NCBI GenBank assembly: GCA_964625745.1
Contig: CAZVCJ010000002.1
Coordinates: 25,009-89,008 of the forward strand
From: CAZVCJ01 sp964625745
GTDB lineage: Bacteria > Chloroflexota > Anaerolineae > VGOG01
DNA: 64,000 bases
Direction of reading: 5' to 3'
Shown: positions 50,807 to 60,787 of the stretch, piece by piece
Layout of the letters: each line of letters starts with the position of its first letter
Numbering within the stretch: the first letter of the stretch is position 1
Notes under the pieces: model-generated
What the model was told of the DNA's origin: nothing
The model's input: only the letters and a program-made list of their open reading frames with translations
The model's database searches: none
Program-made: the position numbers and the translations under genes

Positions 50807-52192
50807 ATGAATGTGGACAACCTGGAAGCGAAACTGAATGACTTCGCTCCCGATGTCCGCGCCCAAGCCCTGGCAGAACTGGTCGCTTTGGCTCGACAGG
50901 GTGCTGTTAGCCCCCCGTTCATCCCCCCCCAATGTTGGGGGGGAAAGAGGGGGGGCGACGTGGTCAACATGCATTGCCACACCTTCTTCTCCTTCAACGC
51001 CTACGGCCACTCGCCCACGTCGTTGGCCTGGCTGGCCAGGCGGCGCGGCTTCAGGCTGATGGGCATCGTTGATTTCGACGTACTGGGTGGCGTGGACGAA
51101 TTCCTTGACGCCTGCGAACTGGTCGAGGTGCGTGGCAGCGCAGGGATAGAAACCCGTGTGTTTCTCCCCGAGTTTGCTGCGCGCGAGATCAACTCGCCGG
51201 GCGAACCGGGCGTCTGCTACCACATGGGCATTGGCTTCACCTCGAGCCAGGTGCCTGAGACAACAGCCAGCATCTTGGACGATTTGCGCCAGCGGGCCGC
51301 CAAGCGCAACCGGCGTATGGCAGAGCGTGTCAACGCCTACCTGGCCCCGGTCACGATTGACTACGAGCGAGATGTGTTGCCCCTCACCCCGGCGGGCAAC
51401 CCCACCGAACGCCATATAGTCGTGGCCTATGTGCGGGCCGCGAAGCGCATCGTTCGCAACTCGATTGAATTCTGGGCCGACAAACTGAACGTCGAGCCTG
51501 GTCGGGTGGCGACGCTCATGGACGACGCTCCCAAGTTCCAGAGTCTGATTCGCGCTAGATTGATGAAGCGTGGTGGGGTAGGATATGTTCAGCCCAGCCC
51601 GTACACTTTCCCAACCGTGGAGGAGTTTCACACCCTGATTGTGCAATGCGGCGCGCTACCTTGTGCCGCCTGGTTGGACGGCATCTCCGAGGGCGAGCAG
51701 GCCATCGAGGAATTGCTGGATCTCCTGATCGGCAAGGGTGTGGTCGCCTTGAACATCATACCTGACCGCAACTGGAACATCGCCGACCCGGAGATCCGCC
51801 AGCTCAAGGTGCAGAACCTGCACCGTATTGTCGAGGTCGCCCAGGCGCTGTACCTGCCACTAAACATCGGCACCGAGATGAACAGCTTTGGGCAAAAGTT
51901 GGTGGACGATTTCGACGCCCCTGAACTGGCCCCGGTCCGCCAGGCGTTCCTGGATGGTGCTCATTTCATCTACGGTCACACTGTCATGCAGCGCGCCCTG
52001 GGCCTGGGCTACCAGAGCGAGTGGGCGCAAACTCACCTGCCTTCCCGCCGAGAGCGCAACAAGTTCTATACCAACGCTGGGCGCGTGGTCCCACCGGGCA
52101 AAGGGGGCATACGCCAACTCAAGCGGCTGCCCCCAGACACGACACCAGGCGAGATATTGGCCAGCTTGAACGGAGAGAACCCGAATGTCTGA
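50807..52192 (+). CDS. PHP-domain metal-dependent hydrolase-like protein
   Basis: The 461-residue protein has the PHP motif MHCHTFFSFNAYGHSP followed by a barrel-like arrangement (GIVDFDVLGGVDEFL, GVCYHMGIGF, LNIGTEMNSFG). PHP proteins are often phosphoesterases. Its use in this pathway is unknown. A C-run/G-run repeat inserts SPPFIPPQCWGGKRGGD between the N-terminal helix and the metal motif. It overlaps the next gene by eight bases. Confidence 0.75.
   Translation: MNVDNLEAKLNDFAPDVRAQALAELVALARQGAVSPPFIPPQCWGGKRGGDVVNMHCHTFFSFNAYGHSPTSLAWLARRRGFRLMGIVDFDVLGGVDEFLDACELVEVRGSAGIETRVFLPEFAAREINSPGEPGVCYHMGIGFTSSQVPETTASILDDLRQRAAKRNRRMAERVNAYLAPVTIDYERDVLPLTPAGNPTERHIVVAYVRAAKRIVRNSIEFWADKLNVEPGRVATLMDDAPKFQSLIRARLMKRGGVGYVQPSPYTFPTVEEFHTLIVQCGALPCAAWLDGISEGEQAIEELLDLLIGKGVVALNIIPDRNWNIADPEIRQLKVQNLHRIVEVAQALYLPLNIGTEMNSFGQKLVDDFDAPELAPVRQAFLDGAHFIYGHTVMQRALGLGYQSEWAQTHLPSRRERNKFYTNAGRVVPPGKGGIRQLKRLPPDTTPGEILASLNGENPNV
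50911..50957. repeat. C-run/G-run repeat inside the PHP gene
   Basis: GCCCCCCGTTCATCCCCCCC then AATGTTGGGGGGGAAAGAGGG; the reading frame is kept. Confidence 0.75.
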
Positions 52193-53909
52193 TAAGCTGA
52201 TGGAATTCCGACGTGCCGATGCACCTCTGCCCGCGCACAACCGCCTCTGGCCCTTGTACGGCGCAGGCTTTGAGAACCTGGGGCGAGGCGGGCGACCCAT
52301 CGAGGCGCCGATGCCTCAATACGGTCCCGATGAGCTGCTGGTACGCCACGATGCCTGTGGCCTTTGCTTTTCCGACGTCAAAGTCATCCGGGCAGGCGAG
52401 GAGCACCCTCGCATCTACCGCGACATGCAAGCCAACCCGGTGGTGCTGGGCCACGAGGTGAGCATGACCGTCGTTGGCGTGGGCAACGATCTGCGCGACC
52501 AGTACCACATTGGCGACCGTATTACCCTCCAGACCGATATCTATGTAGGGGGCGTGGGCTACGCTTACGGTTACGAGATCCAGGGCGGACTTTCCCAGTA
52601 CAACGTGATTGACCAGCGGGTGCTCAACGGGGATCACGGTAACTACCTCATCCCCCTCAAACCCGACATCGGCTACGCCGAGAGCGCCCTCATCGAGCCA
52701 TGGGCCTGCGTCATCGCTGCCTACCGGTTGAAGTACCGCACCGGGCTGAAACAGGGTGGCACGACCTGGATCATCGGAGCACACCCCTCCCCTGCTGGCG
52801 GGGGAGAGGGCTACACCATCAGCGCGGGCTTCGACGACTCCTCGCACCCCGACCGTCTGCTGTTGACGGATGTCCCCGCCGAATTCGCCGACTGGCTGAG
52901 GACGCGGGCCGAGGCGCTGGGCGTGGAGGTGACCGAAGTGGACGACGTCACTGCCCCACCCGTGGAGCAGGTGGACGACATCGTCCTGCTGGGTGCTGAC
53001 CCTGACCTTATCGAGACGGTCGGCCCGCGTCTGGGCAGCTTTGGCATAATGGCTCTCGTCGCCGACGCGCCGCTCCCGCGTAAAGTTGAGGTTGACGTCG
53101 GGCGCGTGCACTACAACCGCTGGGTCTACGTGGGCGGCCCTGGCCCCGACATTGCCCGCGCCTACAGCGACGTGCCGGTTCGCTCTGCGCTCAAGCCGGG
53201 CGGGCGGGCCTGGTTCGTAGGCGCTGGCGGGCCGATGGGGCGCATGCACGTCCAGCGTGCCATCCAGGTCACCGATGGGCTTTCCACCATCGTCTGCACC
53301 GACGTCAGCGACCTGCGTCTGGACGACCTGTACGCCACCTTCGCCGCCGAGGCGGAGGCCAAAGGTATAGAATTTATCTGCCTCAATCCAATGAACGAAG
53401 AAGAATATGCGGCAGGCATGGCCCCTTTCAAAAAGCGGGGCTTTGACGACATCGTCGTGCTGGCGCCTGTCCCTGCCGTCATTTCCGATGCCGCGACCTA
53501 TCTGGTCCCCCAGGGTGTGATGAACGTGTTTGCTGGCGTGGCCCGTGGCACGATGGCCTGGCTCGATTTAGGCGACGTCTACCTGAAAGACACACGAGTT
53601 ATCGGCCACTCGGCCTCGACCATCGAAGACCTACGCCTGATGGTGCACCAGGTGGAATCCGGTGCACTATCGCCCAACCGGTCGGTGGCGGCAATTGGCT
53701 CGCTCAGCACTGCTAGAGACGGCTTGCAGGCGGTGAAGGACGCGGCGTTCCCTGGCAAAATCGTCATCTACCCGCACATCAAAGAGATGCCCCTCACTCC
53801 GCTGCCCGAATTGAAAGACAAATTGCCCGGCGTCTACGCCAGGCTCAAAGAGGGTCACGAGTGGACGGTAGAGGCCGAGGAAGAATTTCTGCGATTGATG
53901 CTAGCATAG
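52185..53909 (+). CDS. Long medium-chain dehydrogenase-like protein (L-sorbose-1-phosphate reductase-like)
   Basis: The 574-residue protein has an MDR N-terminus with HDACGLCFSDVKVI and GHEVSMTVVGVG, a substrate-domain IEPWACVIAAYRL, then a duplicated Rossmann-like region and GGRAWFVGAGGPMGRMHVQRA. It is 150-200 residues longer than common MDR enzymes, as in SorE-type proteins. A short C/G repeat (52783-52810) encodes HPSPAGGGEG just after the first Rossmann strand. Together with the SrlD-like enzyme it suggests redox steps between ketose phosphates and polyol phosphates. The start at 52185 overlaps the PHP gene. Confidence 0.72.
   Translation: MSDKLMEFRRADAPLPAHNRLWPLYGAGFENLGRGGRPIEAPMPQYGPDELLVRHDACGLCFSDVKVIRAGEEHPRIYRDMQANPVVLGHEVSMTVVGVGNDLRDQYHIGDRITLQTDIYVGGVGYAYGYEIQGGLSQYNVIDQRVLNGDHGNYLIPLKPDIGYAESALIEPWACVIAAYRLKYRTGLKQGGTTWIIGAHPSPAGGGEGYTISAGFDDSSHPDRLLLTDVPAEFADWLRTRAEALGVEVTEVDDVTAPPVEQVDDIVLLGADPDLIETVGPRLGSFGIMALVADAPLPRKVEVDVGRVHYNRWVYVGGPGPDIARAYSDVPVRSALKPGGRAWFVGAGGPMGRMHVQRAIQVTDGLSTIVCTDVSDLRLDDLYATFAAEAEAKGIEFICLNPMNEEEYAAGMAPFKKRGFDDIVVLAPVPAVISDAATYLVPQGVMNVFAGVARGTMAWLDLGDVYLKDTRVIGHSASTIEDLRLMVHQVESGALSPNRSVAAIGSLSTARDGLQAVKDAAFPGKIVIYPHIKEMPLTPLPELKDKLPGVYARLKEGHEWTVEAEEEFLRLMLA
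52783..52810. repeat. CACCCCTCCCCTGCTGGCGG repeat inside the SorE-like gene
   Basis: CCCCTCCCC and GGGGGAGAGGG flank TGCTGGC. A shorter relative of the C-run/G-run family. Confidence 0.5.
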
Positions 53910-53918
53910 GGTGATAGC

Positions 53919-54710
<792 letters not shown>

Positions 54711-54776
54711 CGTCAGGCCACCCAACCGTACCTGATTTGGGAACGAGTCATTGAAGTATGAGAGGAGGGTAAGACG

Positions 54777-55469
54777 TTGAAACGTTCGGAGATCAACGCC
54801 ATCATGCGCGAAGCGGATGCTTTTATCCGGGAAATGGGCTTCTATCTCCCTCCCTTTGCCCACTGGACTCCAAAGGATTGGGCAACCAAAGGGGAGGAAG
54901 TCCGCGAAATCGTGGATAACCAGTTGGGGTGGGACATCACTGATTTCGGACGCGGCGATTACGAGAAGTTTGGGCTGCTGCTGTTCACCCTGCGCAATGG
55001 CGACCCGAAAAACTGGGGAACCATGCAGGGCAAGCTGTATGCCGAGAAGATCATGGTGGTGGGCGTTGACCAGGTCACGCCAACGCACTTTCACTGGAAC
55101 AAATCTGAGGACATCATCAATCGTGGCGGTGGGAAATTGGTCATCCAGTTGTACAACTCCACGGAGGATGAAGACCTGGCCGATGCCGATGTGACGGTGA
55201 GCACAGATGGGGTGAAGCGTGTTGTGAAGGCCGGGGGTATCGTGGTACTGAGCCCCGGAGAAAGCATCACGCTGCCGACACGGCTCTACCACAAGTTCTG
55301 GGGTGCCGAAAGCCGCGTGATGGTCGGAGAAGTGTCAATGGTGAACGACGACACAACGGACAACCGCTTCTATGAGCCTGTTGGGCGTTTCCCGGAGATC
55401 GAAGAGGATGAACCACCTCTTTATTTTTTGTGCAACGATTATGCCCGGTACTATCGCCCCGGCAAGTGA
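54777..55469 (+). CDS. D-lyxose ketol-isomerase
   Basis: The 230-residue cupin-like sugar isomerase (Lyx_isomer family) has the metal site PTHFHWNKSEDI and a later His in TRLYHKFWG. It converts D-lyxose to D-xylulose, often also D-mannose to D-fructose. The start is a TTG at 54777 seven bases after AGGAGGG; the ATG at 54758 gives only three codons. It follows the SrlD-like gene by 66 bases. Confidence 0.88.
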   Translation: MKRSEINAIMREADAFIREMGFYLPPFAHWTPKDWATKGEEVREIVDNQLGWDITDFGRGDYEKFGLLLFTLRNGDPKNWGTMQGKLYAEKIMVVGVDQVTPTHFHWNKSEDIINRGGGKLVIQLYNSTEDEDLADADVTVSTDGVKRVVKAGGIVVLSPGESITLPTRLYHKFWGAESRVMVGEVSMVNDDTTDNRFYEPVGRFPEIEEDEPPLYFLCNDYARYYRPGK

Positions 55470-55521
55470 GGGGACGGGACTAGAACAACACGATCACTTC
55501 ACATCATCTCATGAGGAAAGA

Positions 55522-57618
55522 ATGGGTCAGAAAATGAATAATCTTCTAAAGAAATTCGGCCTCAATGAAGAACAGGCCCTCGAGCTCCTGCGGCAGATGT
55601 GGGAGATCCGCACGTTCGAGGACAAGGTTTACGACCTGCTGGGGCGCGACCTGATCAAGGGGGCGTCGCACCTCTATGCGGGCGAGGAAGCGGTGGCTGT
55701 GGGGGCCATTTCCACCTTGCGGGACGACGATCTCATCACCAGCACCCATCGCGGCCATGGCCATTGTCACGCCATGGGTGCGTCACTGGCAAGAACGGAG
55801 GAAGCCAGGCAGGAGCATTACAACAAGATGATGGCCGAGTTGTGCGGTCGCGCCACCGGCTACTGCCTGGGCCGTGGTGGCTCCATGCACATCGCCGACG
55901 TGGAGAAGGGGAACCTGGGGGCCACCGGCATCGTGGGAGGCAACATTCCGGTGGCCACAGGCGCGGGGCTGGCCCAACAGATACAAGACACGGATCGAGT
56001 GGTCCTCTGCTTCTTTGGCGACGGCGCGTCCAACACGGGCAACTTCCACGAATCGCTCAACCTGGCGGCTCTCTGGAATCTGCCTGTCGTCTACATCGTG
56101 GAGAACAACTTGTACGGCATGTCTGTGCCCATCCAGAAAGCCACAGCGAAACTGGACATCGCTGACCGCGCCTGTGCCTACGGCATCCCAGGAGAGGTGG
56201 TGGATGGCATGGATGTGCTGGCAGTCCGCCAGGCGGTGAGCAGGGCCGTCGAGCGTGCCCGCCGTGGCGAGGGCCCCTCGCTCATCGAGTGCCAGGCTTA
56301 CCGCTGGTACGGCCACTCCCGTTCCGACCCGCGCAAATACCGCACGAGGGGGGAGGAGGCTGCCTGGAAGGAGCGCGATCCCATCCCCACCTTTGCCGCC
56401 CGGCTAGTGAAGGCAGGTATCGCTACTGAGGAAGAGATTGACGCTCTGGAGGAAAAGGTGGAGCAGGAGATCGAAGAGGCGACAGAGTTTGCCCTGAATT
56501 CGCCTACGCCGCCGGTGGAGGAGCTGGAACGGTACGTCTATGCGCCCTTCAAGTGGACGGAAGCGGATTACGCCCGCGAGCGGAAACTGCGGGAGCTGTG
56601 CAGGACTTGCACTGAGCCTGGTCGAAGTGATGGCGGGGCAGGCACGCACAAGATCCAGTTTCGAGAGGCTATACAGGAGGCGTTGTGCGAGGAAATGCGC
56701 CGCGATCCCAACGTGTTTATGATGGGGGAGGACGTGGGGCTGTACGGCGGGGCCTATGGCGCTACGCGCGGGCTTTTCGAGGAGTTCGGGCCGGATCGGG
56801 TGCGCGATACGCCCATCTCCGAGGCCACCATCGGCGGGGCGGCGGTGGGCGCGGCTATGTGCGGCCTGCGGCCCGTGGCCGAGATCATGTACGTGGACTT
56901 CACGCCGCTGGCCATGGACCAAATCGCCAACCAGGGAGCTAAGAACCGCTACATGTTCGGCGGCAAAACGATCGTGCCCATGGTCATCCGCACGGAGGGA
57001 GGGACCGGGCGGTCCATCGCTGCGCACCATTCGCAATCGCTGGAGGCGCTGTGGGTGCACTTCCCCGGCATCTACGTGGTCATGCCCAGCACTCCCTACG
57101 ACGCCAAGGGGTTGCTCAAGGCGGCCATCCGCGACGATAACCCGGTGATGTTCATCGAGCACAAGATGCTCTACGGCGTCGAGGGCTACGTGCCCGACGA
57201 GGACTACATCATTCCCTTTGGGGTGGCCGACGTCAAGCGCGAGGGATCCGACGTGACGGTGATCACCTACTCGCGCATGGTGCAGCGGGCGTTGGAGGCC
57301 GCCGAGCAGTTGGCGGAGGGAGGTATCAGCGTGGAGGTGATTGACCTGCGCACGCTCAAGCCGCTGGACATGGACACGGTGGCTGCGTCGGTGAAGAAGA
57401 CGGGGCGCGCGGTGGGCGTCACCGAGGCCTGCAAGACGGGGTCGTTCGTCAGCGAACTGGCCGCGCGCATCCAGGAGGAGTTGTTCGACTGGCTGGATGC
57501 GCCGGTGGTGCGGGTCTGTGCCGCGGACGTGCCTATCCCCATGAGCGAGCCGCTGGAAGACGCGGCCATTCCCAATGTGGAGACCATCATCGCCGGCATC
57601 CGCCAGGTGTTGCGGTAG
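55522..57618 (+). CDS. Pyruvate (or branched 2-oxo acid) dehydrogenase E1, fused alpha and beta subunits
   Basis: The 698-residue protein carries E1 alpha (about 1-360) with SHLYAGEEAVAVGA, GHGHCHAMGA and the thiamine-diphosphate motif GDGASNTGNFHESLNLAALWNLP, then E1 beta (about 378-698) with GEDVGLYGGAYGATRGL and YVDFTPLAMDQIANQGAKNR. It decarboxylates pyruvate or a related 2-oxo acid and passes the acyl group to E2. The linker CTEPGRSDGGAGTH is encoded by a GAGCCTGGTCGAAG repeat exactly where two separate genes would meet. The start at 55522 (MGQKMNNLL) follows GAGGAAAG; earlier in-frame starts lie in the lyxose isomerase gene. Acetoin dehydrogenase E1 is an alternative. Confidence 0.9.
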   Translation: MGQKMNNLLKKFGLNEEQALELLRQMWEIRTFEDKVYDLLGRDLIKGASHLYAGEEAVAVGAISTLRDDDLITSTHRGHGHCHAMGASLARTEEARQEHYNKMMAELCGRATGYCLGRGGSMHIADVEKGNLGATGIVGGNIPVATGAGLAQQIQDTDRVVLCFFGDGASNTGNFHESLNLAALWNLPVVYIVENNLYGMSVPIQKATAKLDIADRACAYGIPGEVVDGMDVLAVRQAVSRAVERARRGEGPSLIECQAYRWYGHSRSDPRKYRTRGEEAAWKERDPIPTFAARLVKAGIATEEEIDALEEKVEQEIEEATEFALNSPTPPVEELERYVYAPFKWTEADYARERKLRELCRTCTEPGRSDGGAGTHKIQFREAIQEALCEEMRRDPNVFMMGEDVGLYGGAYGATRGLFEEFGPDRVRDTPISEATIGGAAVGAAMCGLRPVAEIMYVDFTPLAMDQIANQGAKNRYMFGGKTIVPMVIRTEGGTGRSIAAHHSQSLEALWVHFPGIYVVMPSTPYDAKGLLKAAIRDDNPVMFIEHKMLYGVEGYVPDEDYIIPFGVADVKREGSDVTVITYSRMVQRALEAAEQLAEGGISVEVIDLRTLKPLDMDTVAASVKKTGRAVGVTEACKTGSFVSELAARIQEELFDWLDAPVVRVCAADVPIPMSEPLEDAAIPNVETIIAGIRQVLR
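56601..56629. repeat. GCACTGAGCCTGGTCGAAGTG repeat at the E1 alpha/beta junction
   Basis: A member of the CCTGAGCCTGTCGAAGG family. It spans the point where the alpha-subunit stop and the beta-subunit start would be expected. Confidence 0.6.
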
Positions 57619-57626
57619 GAGGAGCC

Positions 57627-58973
57627 ATGGTTACCGAAGTGATCCTGCCCAAGTTGGGGCAGACAATGGAAGAGGGCACTATCGTCGAGTGGCTGAAGCA
57701 GGAGGGAGAGCCAGTCCAACGCGGCGAGGTGCTGTTCATGGTGGAGACGGACAAGGCCACGCTGGAGGTGGAGGCGTCGGCGAGGGGCTTCCTGCGCAAG
57801 ATCCTGGTGCCCGTGGGCCAGACGGTATCGGTGCTCACCGTGGTGGCGCTGATCACCCGCACGGCCGACGAGGACATCGCGGCCTATGAGCCACAGCTCC
57901 GGGTTCCGGGTTCCGAGTTTCAGGCTGACGAAGCTGCGCAACCTGAAGCCTTCAAACCTGAAACCCTGAAACCTGAAACCCGCATCTTTGCTTCGCCGCG
58001 AGCCCGGAGGCTGGCGCGGGAGAAGGGGGTAGATCTGGCGCTAGTGACCGGCTCCGGCCCCAGCGGACGCATCGTCGAGCGGGACGTGCTGGCCTATTTG
58101 GAGCAGCGGCCACGTCCTGAGCCTGTCGAAGGGCCTAAGGCGACGCCCACGGCGGTCAAAGCAGCGGCGACGCTGGGGGTGGACCTGGCGGCGATCAGCG
58201 GCACCGGTGTCAGCGGTCGGATCATGAAAGCAGACGTGACAGCAGCGGCCCAACCTGTCCTGCCGGCTGAGGAATTGGCTGTTGAGAGTGTGCCCCTCAC
58301 CGGGCTGCGGCGCATCATTGCCGAGCGCATGGCGGCCGGCGCGCGTGAGACAGCCCGCGTGACGCTGGTCACCGAGGCCGATGCCACCGCTTTCGTCGAA
58401 GCGCGGGAGCAGATCAAGGCAGACGTGGCCGACGAGTGGGGCTTTGCGCCGGGCTACAACGACCTGCTGGGCCTCATCGTCGCCCGCACGCTGCGCGAGT
58501 TCCCCCACATGAACGCCCGCCTCAGCGCCGACGGGCAAGCCATCGAGCGGCTGTCGGCGGTCAACCTGGGCATGGCGGTGGATACCGAGCGAGGATTGCT
58601 GGTGCCGGTGATCCGGAACGCTGACCAGAAGGGCCTGCGCGCCTTCGGAGCCGAGCTCCGCGCGCTGGTGGAACGGGCACGGGCCGGCAAATCGCTGCCC
58701 GACGACCTGACTGGCGGAACGTTCACCATCACCAACCTGGGCATGCACGAAGTGGACGCCTTCACGCCGATCATCAACCTGCCGGAAGCGGCCATACTGG
58801 GCGTGGGGCGCATCCGACCTAAGCCGGTCGTCCGGGATGGCGAAATAGTGGTGCGGCAGATGTGGACGATGAGCCTGGCCTTCGACCACCGGGTGGTGGA
58901 CGGTGCGCCAGCGGCCCGCTTCCTACAACGGATCAAGCAGTTAGTCGAGAACCCTTATCTACTATTGGGATAG
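57627..58973 (+). CDS. Dihydrolipoamide acyltransferase (E2)
   Basis: The 448-residue E2 has one lipoyl domain with the lipoylated lysine in ETDKATLEVE (residues 1-78). A Pro/Glu linker and two peripheral subunit-binding domains follow: SPRARRLAREKGVDLALVTG and TAVKAAATLGVDLAAISGTG. The catalytic domain contains the active-site DHRVVDGAPAARFL. Two binding domains in one E2 are unusual. The linkers are made of repeat DNA: EAFKPETLKPETR from a CCTGAAACC tract, and RPEPVEGPK from a GAGCCTGTCGAAGG element. It starts eight bases after the E1 stop, following GGAGG. Confidence 0.93.
   Translation: MVTEVILPKLGQTMEEGTIVEWLKQEGEPVQRGEVLFMVETDKATLEVEASARGFLRKILVPVGQTVSVLTVVALITRTADEDIAAYEPQLRVPGSEFQADEAAQPEAFKPETLKPETRIFASPRARRLAREKGVDLALVTGSGPSGRIVERDVLAYLEQRPRPEPVEGPKATPTAVKAAATLGVDLAAISGTGVSGRIMKADVTAAAQPVLPAEELAVESVPLTGLRRIIAERMAAGARETARVTLVTEADATAFVEAREQIKADVADEWGFAPGYNDLLGLIVARTLREFPHMNARLSADGQAIERLSAVNLGMAVDTERGLLVPVIRNADQKGLRAFGAELRALVERARAGKSLPDDLTGGTFTITNLGMHEVDAFTPIINLPEAAILGVGRIRPKPVVRDGEIVVRQMWTMSLAFDHRVVDGAPAARFLQRIKQLVENPYLLLG
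57896..57982. repeat. CCTGAAACC tandem tract in the E2 linker
   Basis: GTTCCGGGTTCCGAGTTTCAGG followed by CCTGAAGCCTTCAAACCTGA and CCTGAAACC units; an inverted arrangement of the tract at 16242-16282. Confidence 0.6.
58114..58133. repeat. GTCCTGAGCCTGTCGAAGGG repeat in the E2 linker
   Basis: It encodes RPEPVEG between the two subunit-binding domains. Confidence 0.7.
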
Positions 58974-58979
58974 GTGAAC

Positions 58980-60416
58980 ATGACGATTCAGACCGACATC
59001 GCTATCCTGGGCAGCGGGCCGGGCGGCTACGTAGCCGCGCTGCGGGCGGCTCAGCTTGGTGCGCAGGTGGCACTCATTGAAGAGAAGGCAATCGGCGGCG
59101 TCTGCCTCAACGTGGGCTGCATTCCCAGCAAGGCATTGCTGCGCAGCGCCGAGGTCTACCGCACGTTCCGCCAGGCAGAGACGTTCGGTCTGCGCCTGGA
59201 AGGGAATGTGATGCCGGACTGGCCGGCGATACAGGCGCGCAAGGAGACCATCGTCCAGCAACTTGTGCAGGGTGTGGAGAAGCTCCTGCACAAGGCTGGC
59301 GTGCAGGTGCTTCGGGGGAGGGGGCGATTTGTTGCGCCCTGGACGCTGGAGGTGACGACCGCTGATGGCGTGCAGCGGGTGGACGCCAAGAATATCGTGA
59401 TTGCCACCGGCTCGCGGCCGGTGCGGTTGCCCCTGCCAGGTATGGACTTACCTGGTGTTATAGATTCCACCGGCGCGCTCGCACTAGAGGCATTGCCCAA
59501 GCGGTTTTTGATCATCGGCGGCGGCGTGGTCGGCGTCGAATTCGCTGACATTTTCAACGCCTTTGACGTAAAAGTCACCGTCGTCGAAATGCTGGACCGG
59601 CTGCTGCCGCAGATGGACGCCGACCTGGGGCCGGCACTGGCCTGGACGCTGGGTCAACGCGGCGTGCAGTTTTATCTGAACAGCGGCGTGACCCGCGTGG
59701 ACGCCGCCCCCCCTTCATCCCCCCCAACTTTGGGGGGGAAAGAGGGGGGGGGCGGCCTACGGGCCACGGTCATCACCCCCGGCGGCGAAGTGGAGATTGA
59801 GGCCGACCGGGTTCTGATCGCCGTCGGGCGGCGACCCAACGTCGAGGATCTGAGCCTGAAGGCAGCCGGCGTGCGTTTTGACAAGGCCGGCATTTCGGTG
59901 GACGCGCAGATGCAGACGAACGCGCCGGGTATCGCTGCCATTGGGGACGTGACAGGCGGCCCGCTGCTGGCCCACATCGCCATGCGAGGCGGCGAGGTGG
60001 CTGTGGAGAACGCTCTGGGACACACGGCCACGTTGGATCTCAAGACCGTCCCCTGGTGCGTCTACACCGATCCAGAGGTTGCCAGCGTGGGGTTGACCGA
60101 GGCACTGGCGCGTGAGGAGGGCTACGACGTGCGGGTGGGGCGCTTCCCGCTGAACGCCAGCGGTAAGGCGCTGACCTACGGCGAAACCGATGGCTTCGTC
60201 AAGGTCGTCAGCGAGGCTCGCTTCGGTGAGGTGCTGGGCCTGCACGTTGTCGCGCCTCACGCCAGCGACCTGATTCACGAGGGCGGGCTAGCCCTGGCAC
60301 TGGAAGCCACCCTAGACGAACTGATCACGACGATTCATGGACACCCCACGCTGGGCGAGGCCGTTCGCGAAGCAGTACTGGAAGTACGGGATGGAGCGTT
60401 TCATTCAGACTGTTGA
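58980..60416 (+). CDS. lpdA: Dihydrolipoamide dehydrogenase (E3)
   Basis: The 478-residue flavoprotein reoxidises the lipoyl group with NAD. FAD motif GSGPGGYVAALRAAQLG, redox disulfide GGVCLNVGCIPSKAL, NAD motif GGGVVGVEFADIF, and the C-terminal HGHPTLGEAV with the active-site His-Glu pair are all present. A C-run/G-run repeat inserts APPSSPPTLGGKEGGGG before ATVITPGGE, in a surface strand region. ATG 980 is preferred over the GTG at 974, which abuts the E2 stop; the SD is weak, suggesting coupling to E2. Confidence 0.93.
   Translation: MTIQTDIAILGSGPGGYVAALRAAQLGAQVALIEEKAIGGVCLNVGCIPSKALLRSAEVYRTFRQAETFGLRLEGNVMPDWPAIQARKETIVQQLVQGVEKLLHKAGVQVLRGRGRFVAPWTLEVTTADGVQRVDAKNIVIATGSRPVRLPLPGMDLPGVIDSTGALALEALPKRFLIIGGGVVGVEFADIFNAFDVKVTVVEMLDRLLPQMDADLGPALAWTLGQRGVQFYLNSGVTRVDAAPPSSPPTLGGKEGGGGLRATVITPGGEVEIEADRVLIAVGRRPNVEDLSLKAAGVRFDKAGISVDAQMQTNAPGIAAIGDVTGGPLLAHIAMRGGEVAVENALGHTATLDLKTVPWCVYTDPEVASVGLTEALAREEGYDVRVGRFPLNASGKALTYGETDGFVKVVSEARFGEVLGLHVVAPHASDLIHEGGLALALEATLDELITTIHGHPTLGEAVREAVLEVRDGAFHSDC
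59704..59754. repeat. C-run/G-run repeat inside the E3 gene
   Basis: GCCGCCCCCCCTTCATCCCC then AACTTTGGGGGGGAAAGAGG; close to the copies at 34899 and 50911 in sequence. Confidence 0.75.
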
Positions 60417-60787
60417 TTAGTGAGCCAAGGTCTTCTTGCGCTTTGGAGTCAAGAAGGGCAATTTGGGGCGTTGGTCAGACGGGACGGCTGTCGCAGCCTG
60501 GCTCAGGGCTTATGCGCGCTAACCGAATTCCTCTCTGGGTGATAGATGTAGGGGGGCTCCTACACCTGCCGCCGCGGTCGGTTATGCTACCTCTTGTCAG
60601 GCTGTTCGAACTTGTCCTTCCCTCGGAATTGGAGTACAATTTAAGCTGTGGCTTGCAGCATCTCAAACAAGTCTGAGACACTACTAGTGAGTTTCAGGAC
60701 TATCGGGACGCTGGTGGTGGTGCATTAGAGGCAACGGATGCGAATCGAACAGGTGCAGGCTTGCCTGGCTTTCGCGGAGACTGTGAA
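60417..60787 (+). other. Intergenic stretch with a promoter
   Basis: No gene seen. A promoter is visible: TTGTCC (60612-60617), a 17-base spacer, TACAAT (60635-60640), 148 bases before the next start codon. A short frame from 60738 reads MRIEQVQACLAFAETVK and stops in the next SD region; it could be a leader peptide or chance. Confidence 0.5.
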
